Positions 17,822 through 25,275 of a stretch of DNA of 64,000 nucleotides are shown piece by piece (the stretch's first letter is position 1; every line of letters begins with the position of its first letter). The notes under the pieces are model-generated. The model did no database searches and had not been told where the DNA came from. It worked only from the letters and a program-made list of their open reading frames with translations. Source of the DNA: Actinomycetota bacterium (lineage in GTDB: Bacteria; Actinomycetota; Acidimicrobiia; IMCC26256; JAENVU01); the NCBI GenBank assembly GCA_016870395.1, contig VGBT01000002.1, positions 1-64,000 of the forward strand. The letters are read 5' to 3'. A program made the position numbers and the translations under genes.

Positions 17822-20458
17822 TCAGGGCGCGATCGAGATCGCCCGGGCGACGTCCGCTCCCCAGTAGCGCGTCGCGACGACGGCGGGGGCGCCACCGAAG
17901 GGATGGACACCACCGAAGCCGTCGAGCACGTACCCGGCGTGCGCCGGCGACTGCACCATGGCCACGCCGCGGGCGATGTCCCAGCCCCGCCAGTACGGGC
18001 CACCGACCGCGGCCGGTGTCGCCCCGAAGCGGTGGAGGCCACCCCAGCCGTCGAGCACGTAGCCCCCGGAGCCGTCGGGATCGACCGCGAACCCGCGCAC
18101 GATGTCCCAGCCCGGCCAGTAGCCGGTGACGGCCACCGGTGGCGCGGTACCGAACGGGTGGACACCGCCGAAGCCGTCGAGGACGTACCCGGCAGGCGCG
18201 TTCTTCGTGGAGGTGCGGGTGAGCACGACCGCCCGCGCGATGTCCCAGCCCCGCCAGTAGCCACCGCTCACCCCGCCGCGCGCGCCGCCGACGGGATGGA
18301 GGCCGCCGAAGCCGTCGAGGACGTACCCCGATCCGGACCCGTCGGGGTTCATGGCGAGCCCGCGCACGATGTCCCAGCCCGGCCAGTACCCGCTGACGGA
18401 GACCACGGGCGCGATGCCGAACGGGTGCACGCCACCCCAGGCGTCGGCTACCCAGCCGCCACCCTGGACGACCGCAAGGCCGCGCGCGAGGTCGGTGGGC
18501 CAGGACGGCTCACCGGTGGGCGGGCTCGACAACGCGTTGAGATGACCGTGCCGCTCCACCGCGTACGCGGACGCGAACGGCGCGCCCGCGGTCGCACCTG
18601 CAGCGAAGCTCACGTTCGCGGCAGCCGCCCAGGCTCCGACGTTGCCGGCTCCGTCGACAGCGCGCACGCGGATGGCGTAGGTCCGGCCGGGCAAACCGAA
18701 GAAGGTCGAGCCTCCGGTCGACGCCCCGCCTGAGGTGCCCGTCGGCGCGACGCGCGAGAGCCACGCCACCCACGGGCCGCCGCTGTCGGCGACCTCGAGG
18801 TCGAACGCGCGCACACCGGTCGCGTGCTCCCCTCCCGGCGACGGGTCGGTCGCGCTCCAGCTCACCGGCGCCGCGGTGGTCGCCTGGTTCGGGTTCGGTA
18901 CCGGCGAGAACGTCGCGACCGGGGGCGTGACGTCGACCACGGCGCCCGTGCGGCGCTGGTTCTGCTTGAAGGTCGGCCAGTCGAAGCGGCCTTCGGGCAC
19001 CCCGGTGAGCTTCCACGCCAGGAGGCGGGTGCGATCGCCGCTGTCCCGCCCGCCGGAGGCGTTCGCGTCGTCGAGCGCGTTGACGAAGATCCACGTGTCG
19101 CTGCCGATCCGGCTGACGGTGGGAGCCGACGCGGGTGCGAACGTGCGGATGCGACAACAGGGGTCGATGTTGGTGTCCTGGTACTCGATGGCCCCGGTCG
19201 CACCGTTGAAGATCCGCAGCTTGTTCCCGGCGAACGCGACCACGTCCTGCTGGTTGTCGCCGTCGACGTCGGCGATCACCGGTGAGCCGTGGTGCGCGTT
19301 GGTGTGCGGGCACGTGCCCGTCCAGTCTTCGCACGAAGACCAACGCTTGGACCCGTCCGGGTTCTGCACCGCGGTGTAGCCGTCGCCGGTGATCACCGCG
19401 GTGTACAGGCGCGCGTCGCCGTTGACGACGCGCCCGAGCGCGGGCGACGCCATCACCAGCGAGCCCATGCCCACACCGGGGATGCCGCCCGGGCTCCAAC
19501 CCGGGAGCGCGAAGCCGGAGCGGTCGAGCGCGTACAGGTGCCGGCCCGGATCGGGGAAGTTCAGGCCGGTGCCGAACACGACGTCACGCGAGCCGTCGGC
19601 GTTCACGTCCCCGACACCGGGACTCGACCACACCACCTGGCGCGCGACCGAGCGCGGGTAGCCGGGGAAGTCGGAGCCGTCCGCGCGCAGCACCCAGAGC
19701 AACCCGCCCCACGGGTAGGGCGCGCCCGGATAGTTGTCCATGTCGCCGCCGAAGACGATCTCGGGCGAGCCGTTGCCGTCGAGGTCCGCGACCGCGGGAC
19801 TGGACCACAGCGTGTCGTAGAGGAAGCGCGGGAACCCCCGGATCGCGCCACCGTCCTGTCGCCACGCGAACACGTCGTGGTTCCAGGACGTGGCGATCAC
19901 GTCGAGGCGGCCGTCTCCGTCGAGGTCGGCCACCGTCGGCGTGGAGAACACCCCTGACGCCCGGTTGTTCACGGTGGTCGACTGGGCGAACGACGGGGAC
20001 CCCGCGAGACCGCCGGCACCTCCCTTGAACGCGAGCACCCAGCCGGTCGACGCGTTCGCGGTGACGAGGTCGCTGAAGCCGTCGGCGTCGAGGTCCACGA
20101 GCAGCGGGCTCGCCTGCACGGGACCGGGGCCGGTGTAGATGCAGGACGGGGTCGCGCCGAGGTTCGCGGCTTCGAAGAGCAGCACGCAGCCGTTCATCGC
20201 GCCCACGGCCACCTGCGTCCCGCCGTGGCCGGTGAGGTTCGACCCGACGGCCGGCGACGAGAACAGCTCGTTCGTCCCGCCCGGGGGCGCGAACGACTGC
20301 GGCGCGGAGTACCCGCTCCCCACCGGGGTCAGCGCGGCCGCACCCGCTCCGGGCGGCGTCCCGACGACGCCCGCCACGACCGGGAGTCCGGCTCCGAGCA
20401 CCAGCGCCGCGAGGACTGCGATCAGCCGGCGCGACCGATGGGGAAACGGGGATGCCAC
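17822..20458 (-). CDS. Secreted FG-GAP propeller protein with C-terminal YVLDGFGG repeats
   Basis: An 878-residue secreted protein. The N-terminus has basic residues followed by a hydrophobic stretch (LIAVLAALVLGAGLPVVAG) and an Ala-rich cleavage region. Residues of roughly 60-480 carry FG-GAP/VCBS-type calcium-loop repeats, each with D-x-D-x-D/N-G-x-x-D: DLDADGFSD, DLDGDGRLD, DLDGNGSPE, DVNADGSRD, DVDGDNQQD. A beta-sandwich (fibronectin-like) segment follows at about 500-620. Residues 631-878 hold six approximately 43-residue units with the core GYVLDGFGGVHPFG ... YWPGWDIVRG, also present in three other proteins here. Such proteins often bind glycans or matrix. GTG 20458 is the in-frame start just before the signal peptide; no strong ribosome-binding site is seen. 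It has no recognised catalytic domain. Confidence 0.88.
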   Translation of the reverse strand: MASPFPHRSRRLIAVLAALVLGAGLPVVAGVVGTPPGAGAAALTPVGSGYSAPQSFAPPGGTNELFSSPAVGSNLTGHGGTQVAVGAMNGCVLLFEAANLGATPSCIYTGPGPVQASPLLVDLDADGFSDLVTANASTGWVLAFKGGAGGLAGSPSFAQSTTVNNRASGVFSTPTVADLDGDGRLDVIATSWNHDVFAWRQDGGAIRGFPRFLYDTLWSSPAVADLDGNGSPEIVFGGDMDNYPGAPYPWGGLLWVLRADGSDFPGYPRSVARQVVWSSPGVGDVNADGSRDVVFGTGLNFPDPGRHLYALDRSGFALPGWSPGGIPGVGMGSLVMASPALGRVVNGDARLYTAVITGDGYTAVQNPDGSKRWSSCEDWTGTCPHTNAHHGSPVIADVDGDNQQDVVAFAGNKLRIFNGATGAIEYQDTNIDPCCRIRTFAPASAPTVSRIGSDTWIFVNALDDANASGGRDSGDRTRLLAWKLTGVPEGRFDWPTFKQNQRRTGAVVDVTPPVATFSPVPNPNQATTAAPVSWSATDPSPGGEHATGVRAFDLEVADSGGPWVAWLSRVAPTGTSGGASTGGSTFFGLPGRTYAIRVRAVDGAGNVGAWAAAANVSFAAGATAGAPFASAYAVERHGHLNALSSPPTGEPSWPTDLARGLAVVQGGGWVADAWGGVHPFGIAPVVSVSGYWPGWDIVRGLAMNPDGSGSGYVLDGFGGLHPVGGARGGVSGGYWRGWDIARAVVLTRTSTKNAPAGYVLDGFGGVHPFGTAPPVAVTGYWPGWDIVRGFAVDPDGSGGYVLDGWGGLHRFGATPAAVGGPYWRGWDIARGVAMVQSPAHAGYVLDGFGGVHPFGGAPAVVATRYWGADVARAISIAP
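17825..18568 (-). repeat. C-terminal 42-46-residue repeat array (protein 1 of 4)
   Basis: The invariant aspartates of YVLDGFGG-type cores are spaced 43, 46, 42 and 43 residues apart, with a degenerate first unit. The array ends in a half unit finishing ADVARAISIAP. Codons differ between units, so this is a protein-level repeat rather than a recent tandem duplication. Confidence 0.85.
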
Positions 20459-20530
20459 ATCTGAACATCGACCGCCCGACCGGGTGGCCTTGAGGCCGCG
20501 GCGGACCGCTGGAGGAGCCGGACCAGGGGC

Positions 20531-20536
20531 TACGCT
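20531..20536 (+). promoter_or_regulatory. Candidate -10 box of a leaderless gene
   Basis: TACGCT lies 9 nt before the GTG at 20546. Confidence 0.45.
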
Positions 20537-20545
20537 GATCTGGCC

Positions 20546-21751
20546 GTGGATCGCAAAGGTCGCCTCGCGTTCGTCCCTGCCCGCTACGGCGACGGGGTCG
20601 TCGGCGGCGCCGAGGCCGTGCTCGCCGACCTCGCCCACGGCCTGGCCGCCCGGGGTTGGGACGTCGACGTCCTCACCACGTGTGCCCGGGACCACTTCAC
20701 CTGGGAGAACGTCTTCGCACCGGGGACCGAGGAGCACGACGCGGTCACCGTCCACCGGTTCCCCGCGGTCGTCTCCACCCCCCGCGCGGAGCGGGCCGCA
20801 ATCGGGGCCGCCATCGAGGCCGGCACCCCCGTGCCACTCGTCGACCAGCAGCGCTGGATGAACGACGACCTGCGCGTGCCCGAGCTCTACCACCACCTCC
20901 TCGACCAGGCCCAGGACTACCGGGCGATCGTCTTCGCCCCATACCTGTTCTGGCCGGCCTACGCCTGCGGGCAGCTCGCACCCGAGCGCACGATCCTGAT
21001 GCCGTGCCTGCACGACGAGCCGGCAGCCGCGCTCGAGCTGTTCCGGCCGCTGTTCTCCGGGGTGCGCGGCCTGTGGTTCCTCTCGGAGCCCGAGATGGCG
21101 CTGGCGCGCCGCCTCCACCCGCGTCTGGCCCCGCACCGCGTGGTGGGGGCCGGCGTCCACGTGCCCGACGCCTACGACCCCGAGGGGTTCCGGCAGCGCC
21201 ACGGCATCGAGGGACGCTTCGTGCTCTACGCCGGGCGCCGGGAGGGCGGCAAGAACTGGGAGCGCCTGCTCGACGGCCTGGCGGCCGCGACCCTCCACGC
21301 AGACCTCCCGTTCCGGCTCGTGACGATGGGAACGGGCGCCGTGCACGCGCCACCCTCCCTCGCGGATCGGGTCGTCGATCTCGGGTTCTGCTCCGCGCGG
21401 GACCGCGACGACGCGTTCGCCGCCGCCGACGCCTACCTCCAACCCTCGCAGTACGAGAGCTTCTCGCTCACGGTCATGGAGGCGTGGCTCGCGGGCACGC
21501 CGGTCGTCGCCAACGACCGGAGCGAGGTCGTGCGGTGGCACTGCGAGCGCTCCGGAGCCGGGCTCTGCTACGCCGACGACCTCGAGCTCGAGGAGTGCCT
21601 GCGCTTCGTCACGGAGGCCCCCGAGGCCGCGGCCGCGCTCGGAGCGCTCGGTCGCGACTACGTGCTCGACAGCTACCGGACCGAGGCGGTCCTCGACCGG
21701 GTCGAGGCGTCGCTCGAGGACTGGCTCCCCACGGCCGACGGGAGCGCGTGA
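20546..21751 (+). CDS. GT4-family glycosyltransferase
   Basis: A 401-residue GT4 enzyme. Features in order are RLAFVPARYGDGVVGGAEAV (acceptor loop), RFVLYAGRREGGKNWERLLD (donor-domain entry with the conserved Gly-Arg and Lys) and LQPSQYESFSLTVMEAWLAG (E-x7-E region, with ESFSL in place of EGFGL). A GTG start follows a TACGCT box. The gene is followed 3 nt later by another GT4 gene, so the two are probably co-transcribed. It likely extends a lipid-linked glycan that is exported by the ABC transporter encoded just downstream. The exact sugar is unknown. Confidence 0.92.
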   Translation: MDRKGRLAFVPARYGDGVVGGAEAVLADLAHGLAARGWDVDVLTTCARDHFTWENVFAPGTEEHDAVTVHRFPAVVSTPRAERAAIGAAIEAGTPVPLVDQQRWMNDDLRVPELYHHLLDQAQDYRAIVFAPYLFWPAYACGQLAPERTILMPCLHDEPAAALELFRPLFSGVRGLWFLSEPEMALARRLHPRLAPHRVVGAGVHVPDAYDPEGFRQRHGIEGRFVLYAGRREGGKNWERLLDGLAAATLHADLPFRLVTMGTGAVHAPPSLADRVVDLGFCSARDRDDAFAAADAYLQPSQYESFSLTVMEAWLAGTPVVANDRSEVVRWHCERSGAGLCYADDLELEECLRFVTEAPEAAAALGALGRDYVLDSYRTEAVLDRVEASLEDWLPTADGSA

Positions 21752-21754
21752 CCG

Positions 21755-23089
21755 ATGCGCATCCTGATGGTGAGCATCTACCCGCCCCAGCGTGACGGCA
21801 TCGCGCAGTACGCGATCCAGGAGGTGCGCGCACTGCGCGCAGAGGGTCACGAGGTCGACGTCTGCTCACCCGAGCCGTCGGCGGCCCACATGCATCTCGA
21901 CCTCCGCAGCCGTCGTGGCCCCTATGCCCTCGCCCGGCGCGTCGCCGGATACGACCGGGTCATCGTCCAGTGGCATCCCGCGATCTTCTACAACGTCCCC
22001 GTGACACCCGCCGAACGGCGCCGCGTCGCGTTCGGACTCCTCTTCGCGTTCCGCCGCGCCGCGTCGGTCGAGGTGCGCGTCCACGAGTTCGACATCGCGG
22101 GCGCGCACGACGGCAGCATCGCGTCGCGGCTCACGAGAACGCTGTGGCGGTCGGTGGATCGCATCACGGTGCACACCGAAGGCGAACGCCACGACTTCGC
22201 CGAGGCCTACGAGCTCCCCGAGTCGAGGATCGACGTCGTGGAGCACGGGGCGACGTTCGTGCGACGCGCCAACGCGACACGCCACGAGGCCCGCGCCGAG
22301 CTCGGGCTCCCACCCGAGGCGTTCGTGTTCCTCTCGATCGGCTTCCTCCAGCCCCACAAGGGCTTCGACCGGGCAGTGCGCGCGTTCCGCGGCCTCGACA
22401 CCGCCGGATGCCGGCTCGAGGTGGTCGGCTCGCTGCGCCTCGAGGATCCCGAGTACGTGCAGTACGTCGACGAGCTACGCGCGCTCGTCGACGCCACGCC
22501 GGGTGTGGCGCTGCACGAGCACTACGTCAGCGACGAGGAGTTCGACCTCTGGTTGGTCGCCTGTGACGTGGTCGTGCTCCCCTACCGGATGATCTGGTCG
22601 TCCGGGGTCTGCGCGCGAGCCGAGCTCTACGGGCGGCGGGTCATCGCGACGCGAGTCGGCGGCCTCGAGCACCAGGTGGTCGACGGCACCGTCCTGGTCG
22701 ACGGCGACGCCGAGCTCGCCGCCGCGATGCGCGCCGCCGCGGGCCGCGAGGTCGCGACCGCCGAGGCATGGCCCACGGGTGCCGACCGGGCCGCGATCCA
22801 GGCCGAAGTCCGACGGCGCGCGGCCACGCGGCGCCCGCCGGGGACACCGGCACGCGCCGAGGACCCCGCCGAGCCGCTCCGTCACCTCCCCCGGCTCGAG
22901 CTCCCGCCGCCCGTCTCCGTCCACACCGGCGTGACCACCCTCAAGCGCGTCGTCCGCAAGCTCACCCGGTGGCAGCTGGATCCGATCGTCGAGCAGGTCA
23001 ACGACCTGGCCCGGGCCGCCGCCGGCGCCCACCCGGCGGACCCGTCAGGGACGGGTTCGCCGGCGCCCGCCGAGCGGCCGGAGCCCTGA
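21755..23089 (+). CDS. GT4-family glycosyltransferase with C-terminal extension
   Basis: A 444-residue GT4 enzyme starting MRILMVSIYPPQRDGIAQYA. The donor domain begins at FVFLSIGFLQPHKGFDRAVR and continues to LVACDVVVLPYRMIWSSGV. Instead of E-x7-E it has an SSGVCARAELYGRRVIATRVGG-like stretch, as in some GT4 subgroups. The last about 75 residues are a proline-rich linker and a helix containing TLKRVVRKLTRWQLDPIVEQ, which could bind the membrane or a partner; this is inference. It lies 3 nt after the preceding GT4 gene, with GGGAG upstream of its ATG. It is followed by wzm/wzt. Confidence 0.9.
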   Translation: MRILMVSIYPPQRDGIAQYAIQEVRALRAEGHEVDVCSPEPSAAHMHLDLRSRRGPYALARRVAGYDRVIVQWHPAIFYNVPVTPAERRRVAFGLLFAFRRAASVEVRVHEFDIAGAHDGSIASRLTRTLWRSVDRITVHTEGERHDFAEAYELPESRIDVVEHGATFVRRANATRHEARAELGLPPEAFVFLSIGFLQPHKGFDRAVRAFRGLDTAGCRLEVVGSLRLEDPEYVQYVDELRALVDATPGVALHEHYVSDEEFDLWLVACDVVVLPYRMIWSSGVCARAELYGRRVIATRVGGLEHQVVDGTVLVDGDAELAAAMRAAAGREVATAEAWPTGADRAAIQAEVRRRAATRRPPGTPARAEDPAEPLRHLPRLELPPPVSVHTGVTTLKRVVRKLTRWQLDPIVEQVNDLARAAAGAHPADPSGTGSPAPAERPEP

Positions 23090-23107
23090 GATCCCGGGCC
23101 CCGGCCG

Positions 23108-23113
23108 TATGAT
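23108..23113 (+). promoter_or_regulatory. Candidate -10 box for wzm-wzt
   Basis: TATGAT lies 42 nt before the wzm ATG, a close match to TATAAT. It allows an untranslated leader of about 35 nt with a G-rich ribosome-binding region (GGGAAGG). Confidence 0.5.
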
Positions 23114-23155
23114 CAATCGGCACGGCAGACACTTCGGGAAGGCTGCGCGCTGACC

Positions 23156-24052
23156 ATGGCGATCGAGGCACGGACTGGCTCGGGTCCGGTCACCGACGTC
23201 GCGGCCCGCCCGAACCCGTGGCGCCGCCTGGTCGACGTGTGGCGCCACCGCGAGCTGCTCCTCAACCTGGTGCGCAAGGAGCTCAAGCTCAAGTACAAGA
23301 ACAGCACCCTGGGCTTCCTCTGGTCGCTGCTCAACCCGGCGCTGTACCTCGTCGTCTTCTACTTCGTCTTCCAGATCGTCCTCGGCGCCGGGCTGCCCTA
23401 CTTCGCGATCTTCTTCCTCGCCGGGCTGCTCCCCTGGAACCTCTTCTCGACCTCGCTCGGCTCGTCGACGACGTCGGTGGTGGGCAACGCCGGGCTCGTC
23501 AAGAAGGTCTGGTTCCCACGCGAGATCCTCCCCCTCGCCGCCATCGGCGCCGCGCTCGTGCACTTCTTCCTGCAGCTGATCGTGCTCGCGCTCGCGCTCG
23601 TGATCTTCCGCTACCCGCCGTCGGCGGAGTTCTGCCTGCTCCTGCCCATCGCGCTGCTGACGTTGCTGCTCTTCGCCGCCGCGCTCGGCATCGGGTTCGC
23701 GGCGCTCAACGTGTACCTGCGCGACACGCAGCACCTGCTCGAGCTCGTGCTGCTCGCGTGGTTCTGGGCGACGCCGATCGTGTACCAGTACACGAAGATC
23801 AGCGACCGCATCGGGAACTGGGTCCTCTTGAATCCGATGACGTCGATCGTGATCACGTTCCAGCGCGCCATCTACAACCGCACGACCTACTACGACACCA
23901 CCACGAAGACGACGGTCGGGATCCTGCCCGACGAGTCGATCTGGTGGTACCTGCGGAACCTCGGCATCGTGGGCGGGTGCTCCCTGCTGCTCCTCGTGGG
24001 TGCGCTCCTCCTCTTCGGGCGGCTCGAGGACAACTTCGCCGAGGAGCTCTGA
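23156..24052 (+). CDS. wzm: ABC-2 type polysaccharide export permease (Wzm)
   Basis: A 298-residue permease with six hydrophobic helices, the usual size for Wzm. The N-terminal amphipathic gate helix region (HRELLLNLVRKELKLKYKNS) and the segment TLGFLWSLLNPALYLVVFY are diagnostic of the O-antigen/teichoic-acid ABC-2 family. FARE-like KKVWFPREILPLA is the conserved coupling-loop region. It forms the membrane channel that moves completed lipid-linked glycan across the membrane, powered by the ATPase encoded 5 nt downstream. Its promoter appears separate from that of the GT4 pair. Gene symbol by family, not proven orthology. Confidence 0.93.
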   Translation: MAIEARTGSGPVTDVAARPNPWRRLVDVWRHRELLLNLVRKELKLKYKNSTLGFLWSLLNPALYLVVFYFVFQIVLGAGLPYFAIFFLAGLLPWNLFSTSLGSSTTSVVGNAGLVKKVWFPREILPLAAIGAALVHFFLQLIVLALALVIFRYPPSAEFCLLLPIALLTLLLFAAALGIGFAALNVYLRDTQHLLELVLLAWFWATPIVYQYTKISDRIGNWVLLNPMTSIVITFQRAIYNRTTYYDTTTKTTVGILPDESIWWYLRNLGIVGGCSLLLLVGALLLFGRLEDNFAEEL

Positions 24053-24057
24053 GCCCG

Positions 24058-25248
24058 ATGGACCCCGCGATCACGGTCGACCACGTCTCGAAGCGCTTCC
24101 GGCTCTACAAGGAGAAGCCGGAGTCGCTCAAGGAGCGCATCATCCGGCTGGGCCGCAACCCCTACGAGGAGTTCTGGGCACTCCGGGACGTCTCGCTCGA
24201 GGTGGCCCACGGCGAGACGCTGGGCTTGATCGGCCAGAACGGGTCGGGGAAGTCCACGCTGCTCAAGTGCATCTCGGGGATCCTGCGTCCGACGAGCGGC
24301 AGCATCCGCAAGAGCGGCCGGACGGCCGCGCTGCTCGAGCTCGGCTCCGGCTTCCACCCGGACCTCACCGGACGGGAGAACGTCTTCCTCAACGCCTCGA
24401 TCATCGGGCTCACCAAGCGAGACACCGCGCGCATCTTCGACGACGTCGTCGCGTTCGCGGAGCTCGAGGAGTTCATCGACCTGCCGGTCAAGCACTACTC
24501 GTCGGGCATGTACTCACGCCTCGCGTTCGCCGTCGCGGTCAACGTGGAACCCGAGCTGCTCCTCATCGACGAGGTGCTCGCCGTGGGCGACGAGGCCTTT
24601 CAGCGCAAGTGCGTGCAGCGCATCCGCCAGTTCCAGTCCGAGGGGCGCACGATCCTGCTGGTGACGCACGGCGTCGAGACGGTCCGTCAGATCTGCGACC
24701 GGGCCGCGGTCCTCGACCACGGCAGCCTGATCGCGCTGGGCGAGCCCGGAGAGGCCGTGCTCGTGTTCCGCGACGCGCTCCTCCAGCGCGAGCACACCGA
24801 CGAAGCCGCCGGCGCCGACTGGCGCAGCCATCAGCAGGTGCGCATCACCGGCGCCGAGGTCGAGTACCTCCACCCCGACCGCCGGCACCTCCTCCCCGGC
24901 GAGCCGCTGCGGATCCGGATGACCTACGACGCGCCCGCACGGGTCGACGACGTCGTGTTCGCCATCAACATCCACGACCAGCAGGGCAACCTGCTGCTCG
25001 GCGCGAACACCGACAGCCTCGGCGCCGACCCGGGTTCCGTCGAAGGTCCCGGGGAGGTCGTCTTCGAGTTCGAGCAGGTCCCGCTCATGGGCGGGATCTA
25101 CGAGGTGTCCCTCGGGGTGCACACGCACGACGGCGGCGTCGAGTACGACCACCGCGCAGGCGAGGACGTGATCGAGGCGCTGAGCACCGGCAAGGTCGCC
25201 GGCATGGTCAGCTTCCCGATCCGGGCCAAGGTCGATCCCGGCTCCTGA
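24058..25248 (+). CDS. wzt: Polysaccharide ABC transporter ATP-binding protein with glycan-binding domain (Wzt)
   Basis: A 396-residue ATPase. The nucleotide-binding domain (about 1-245) shows Walker A GQNGSGKSTLLK, signature YSSGMYSRLAFA, Walker B LLLIDEVLAVGD and switch His in LLVTHG. The first strand VDHVSKRFRLYKEKPESLKE is typical of the Wzt/TagH subgroup. Residues of about 265-396 form a beta-sandwich like the Wzt C-terminal carbohydrate-binding domain (RITGAEVEYL ... PLMGGIYEVSLGVHTHDG). In Wzt proteins this domain recognises the end of the finished polymer, so export here is probably coupled to a terminal modification. It is coupled to wzm by a 5-nt gap. The coiled-coil methyltransferase at 14445 is a candidate source of such a cap; this is inference. 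Confidence 0.93.
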   Translation: MDPAITVDHVSKRFRLYKEKPESLKERIIRLGRNPYEEFWALRDVSLEVAHGETLGLIGQNGSGKSTLLKCISGILRPTSGSIRKSGRTAALLELGSGFHPDLTGRENVFLNASIIGLTKRDTARIFDDVVAFAELEEFIDLPVKHYSSGMYSRLAFAVAVNVEPELLLIDEVLAVGDEAFQRKCVQRIRQFQSEGRTILLVTHGVETVRQICDRAAVLDHGSLIALGEPGEAVLVFRDALLQREHTDEAAGADWRSHQQVRITGAEVEYLHPDRRHLLPGEPLRIRMTYDAPARVDDVVFAINIHDQQGNLLLGANTDSLGADPGSVEGPGEVVFEFEQVPLMGGIYEVSLGVHTHDGGVEYDHRAGEDVIEALSTGKVAGMVSFPIRAKVDPGS

Positions 25249-25275
25249 GGGACTCCTGGCCGGAGCTCGCGGCGC

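Noticed and set aside
17825-18568. DNA repeats here as a CRISPR array or tandem duplication
   Set aside because: The periodicity is about 129 bp and in-frame, units differ at synonymous positions, and there are no spacer-like unique segments.
20459-21850. Long N-terminal extension of the FG-GAP protein frame
   Set aside because: It would overlap a GT4 gene on the other strand and precede a clear signal peptide; the extension is antisense sequence.
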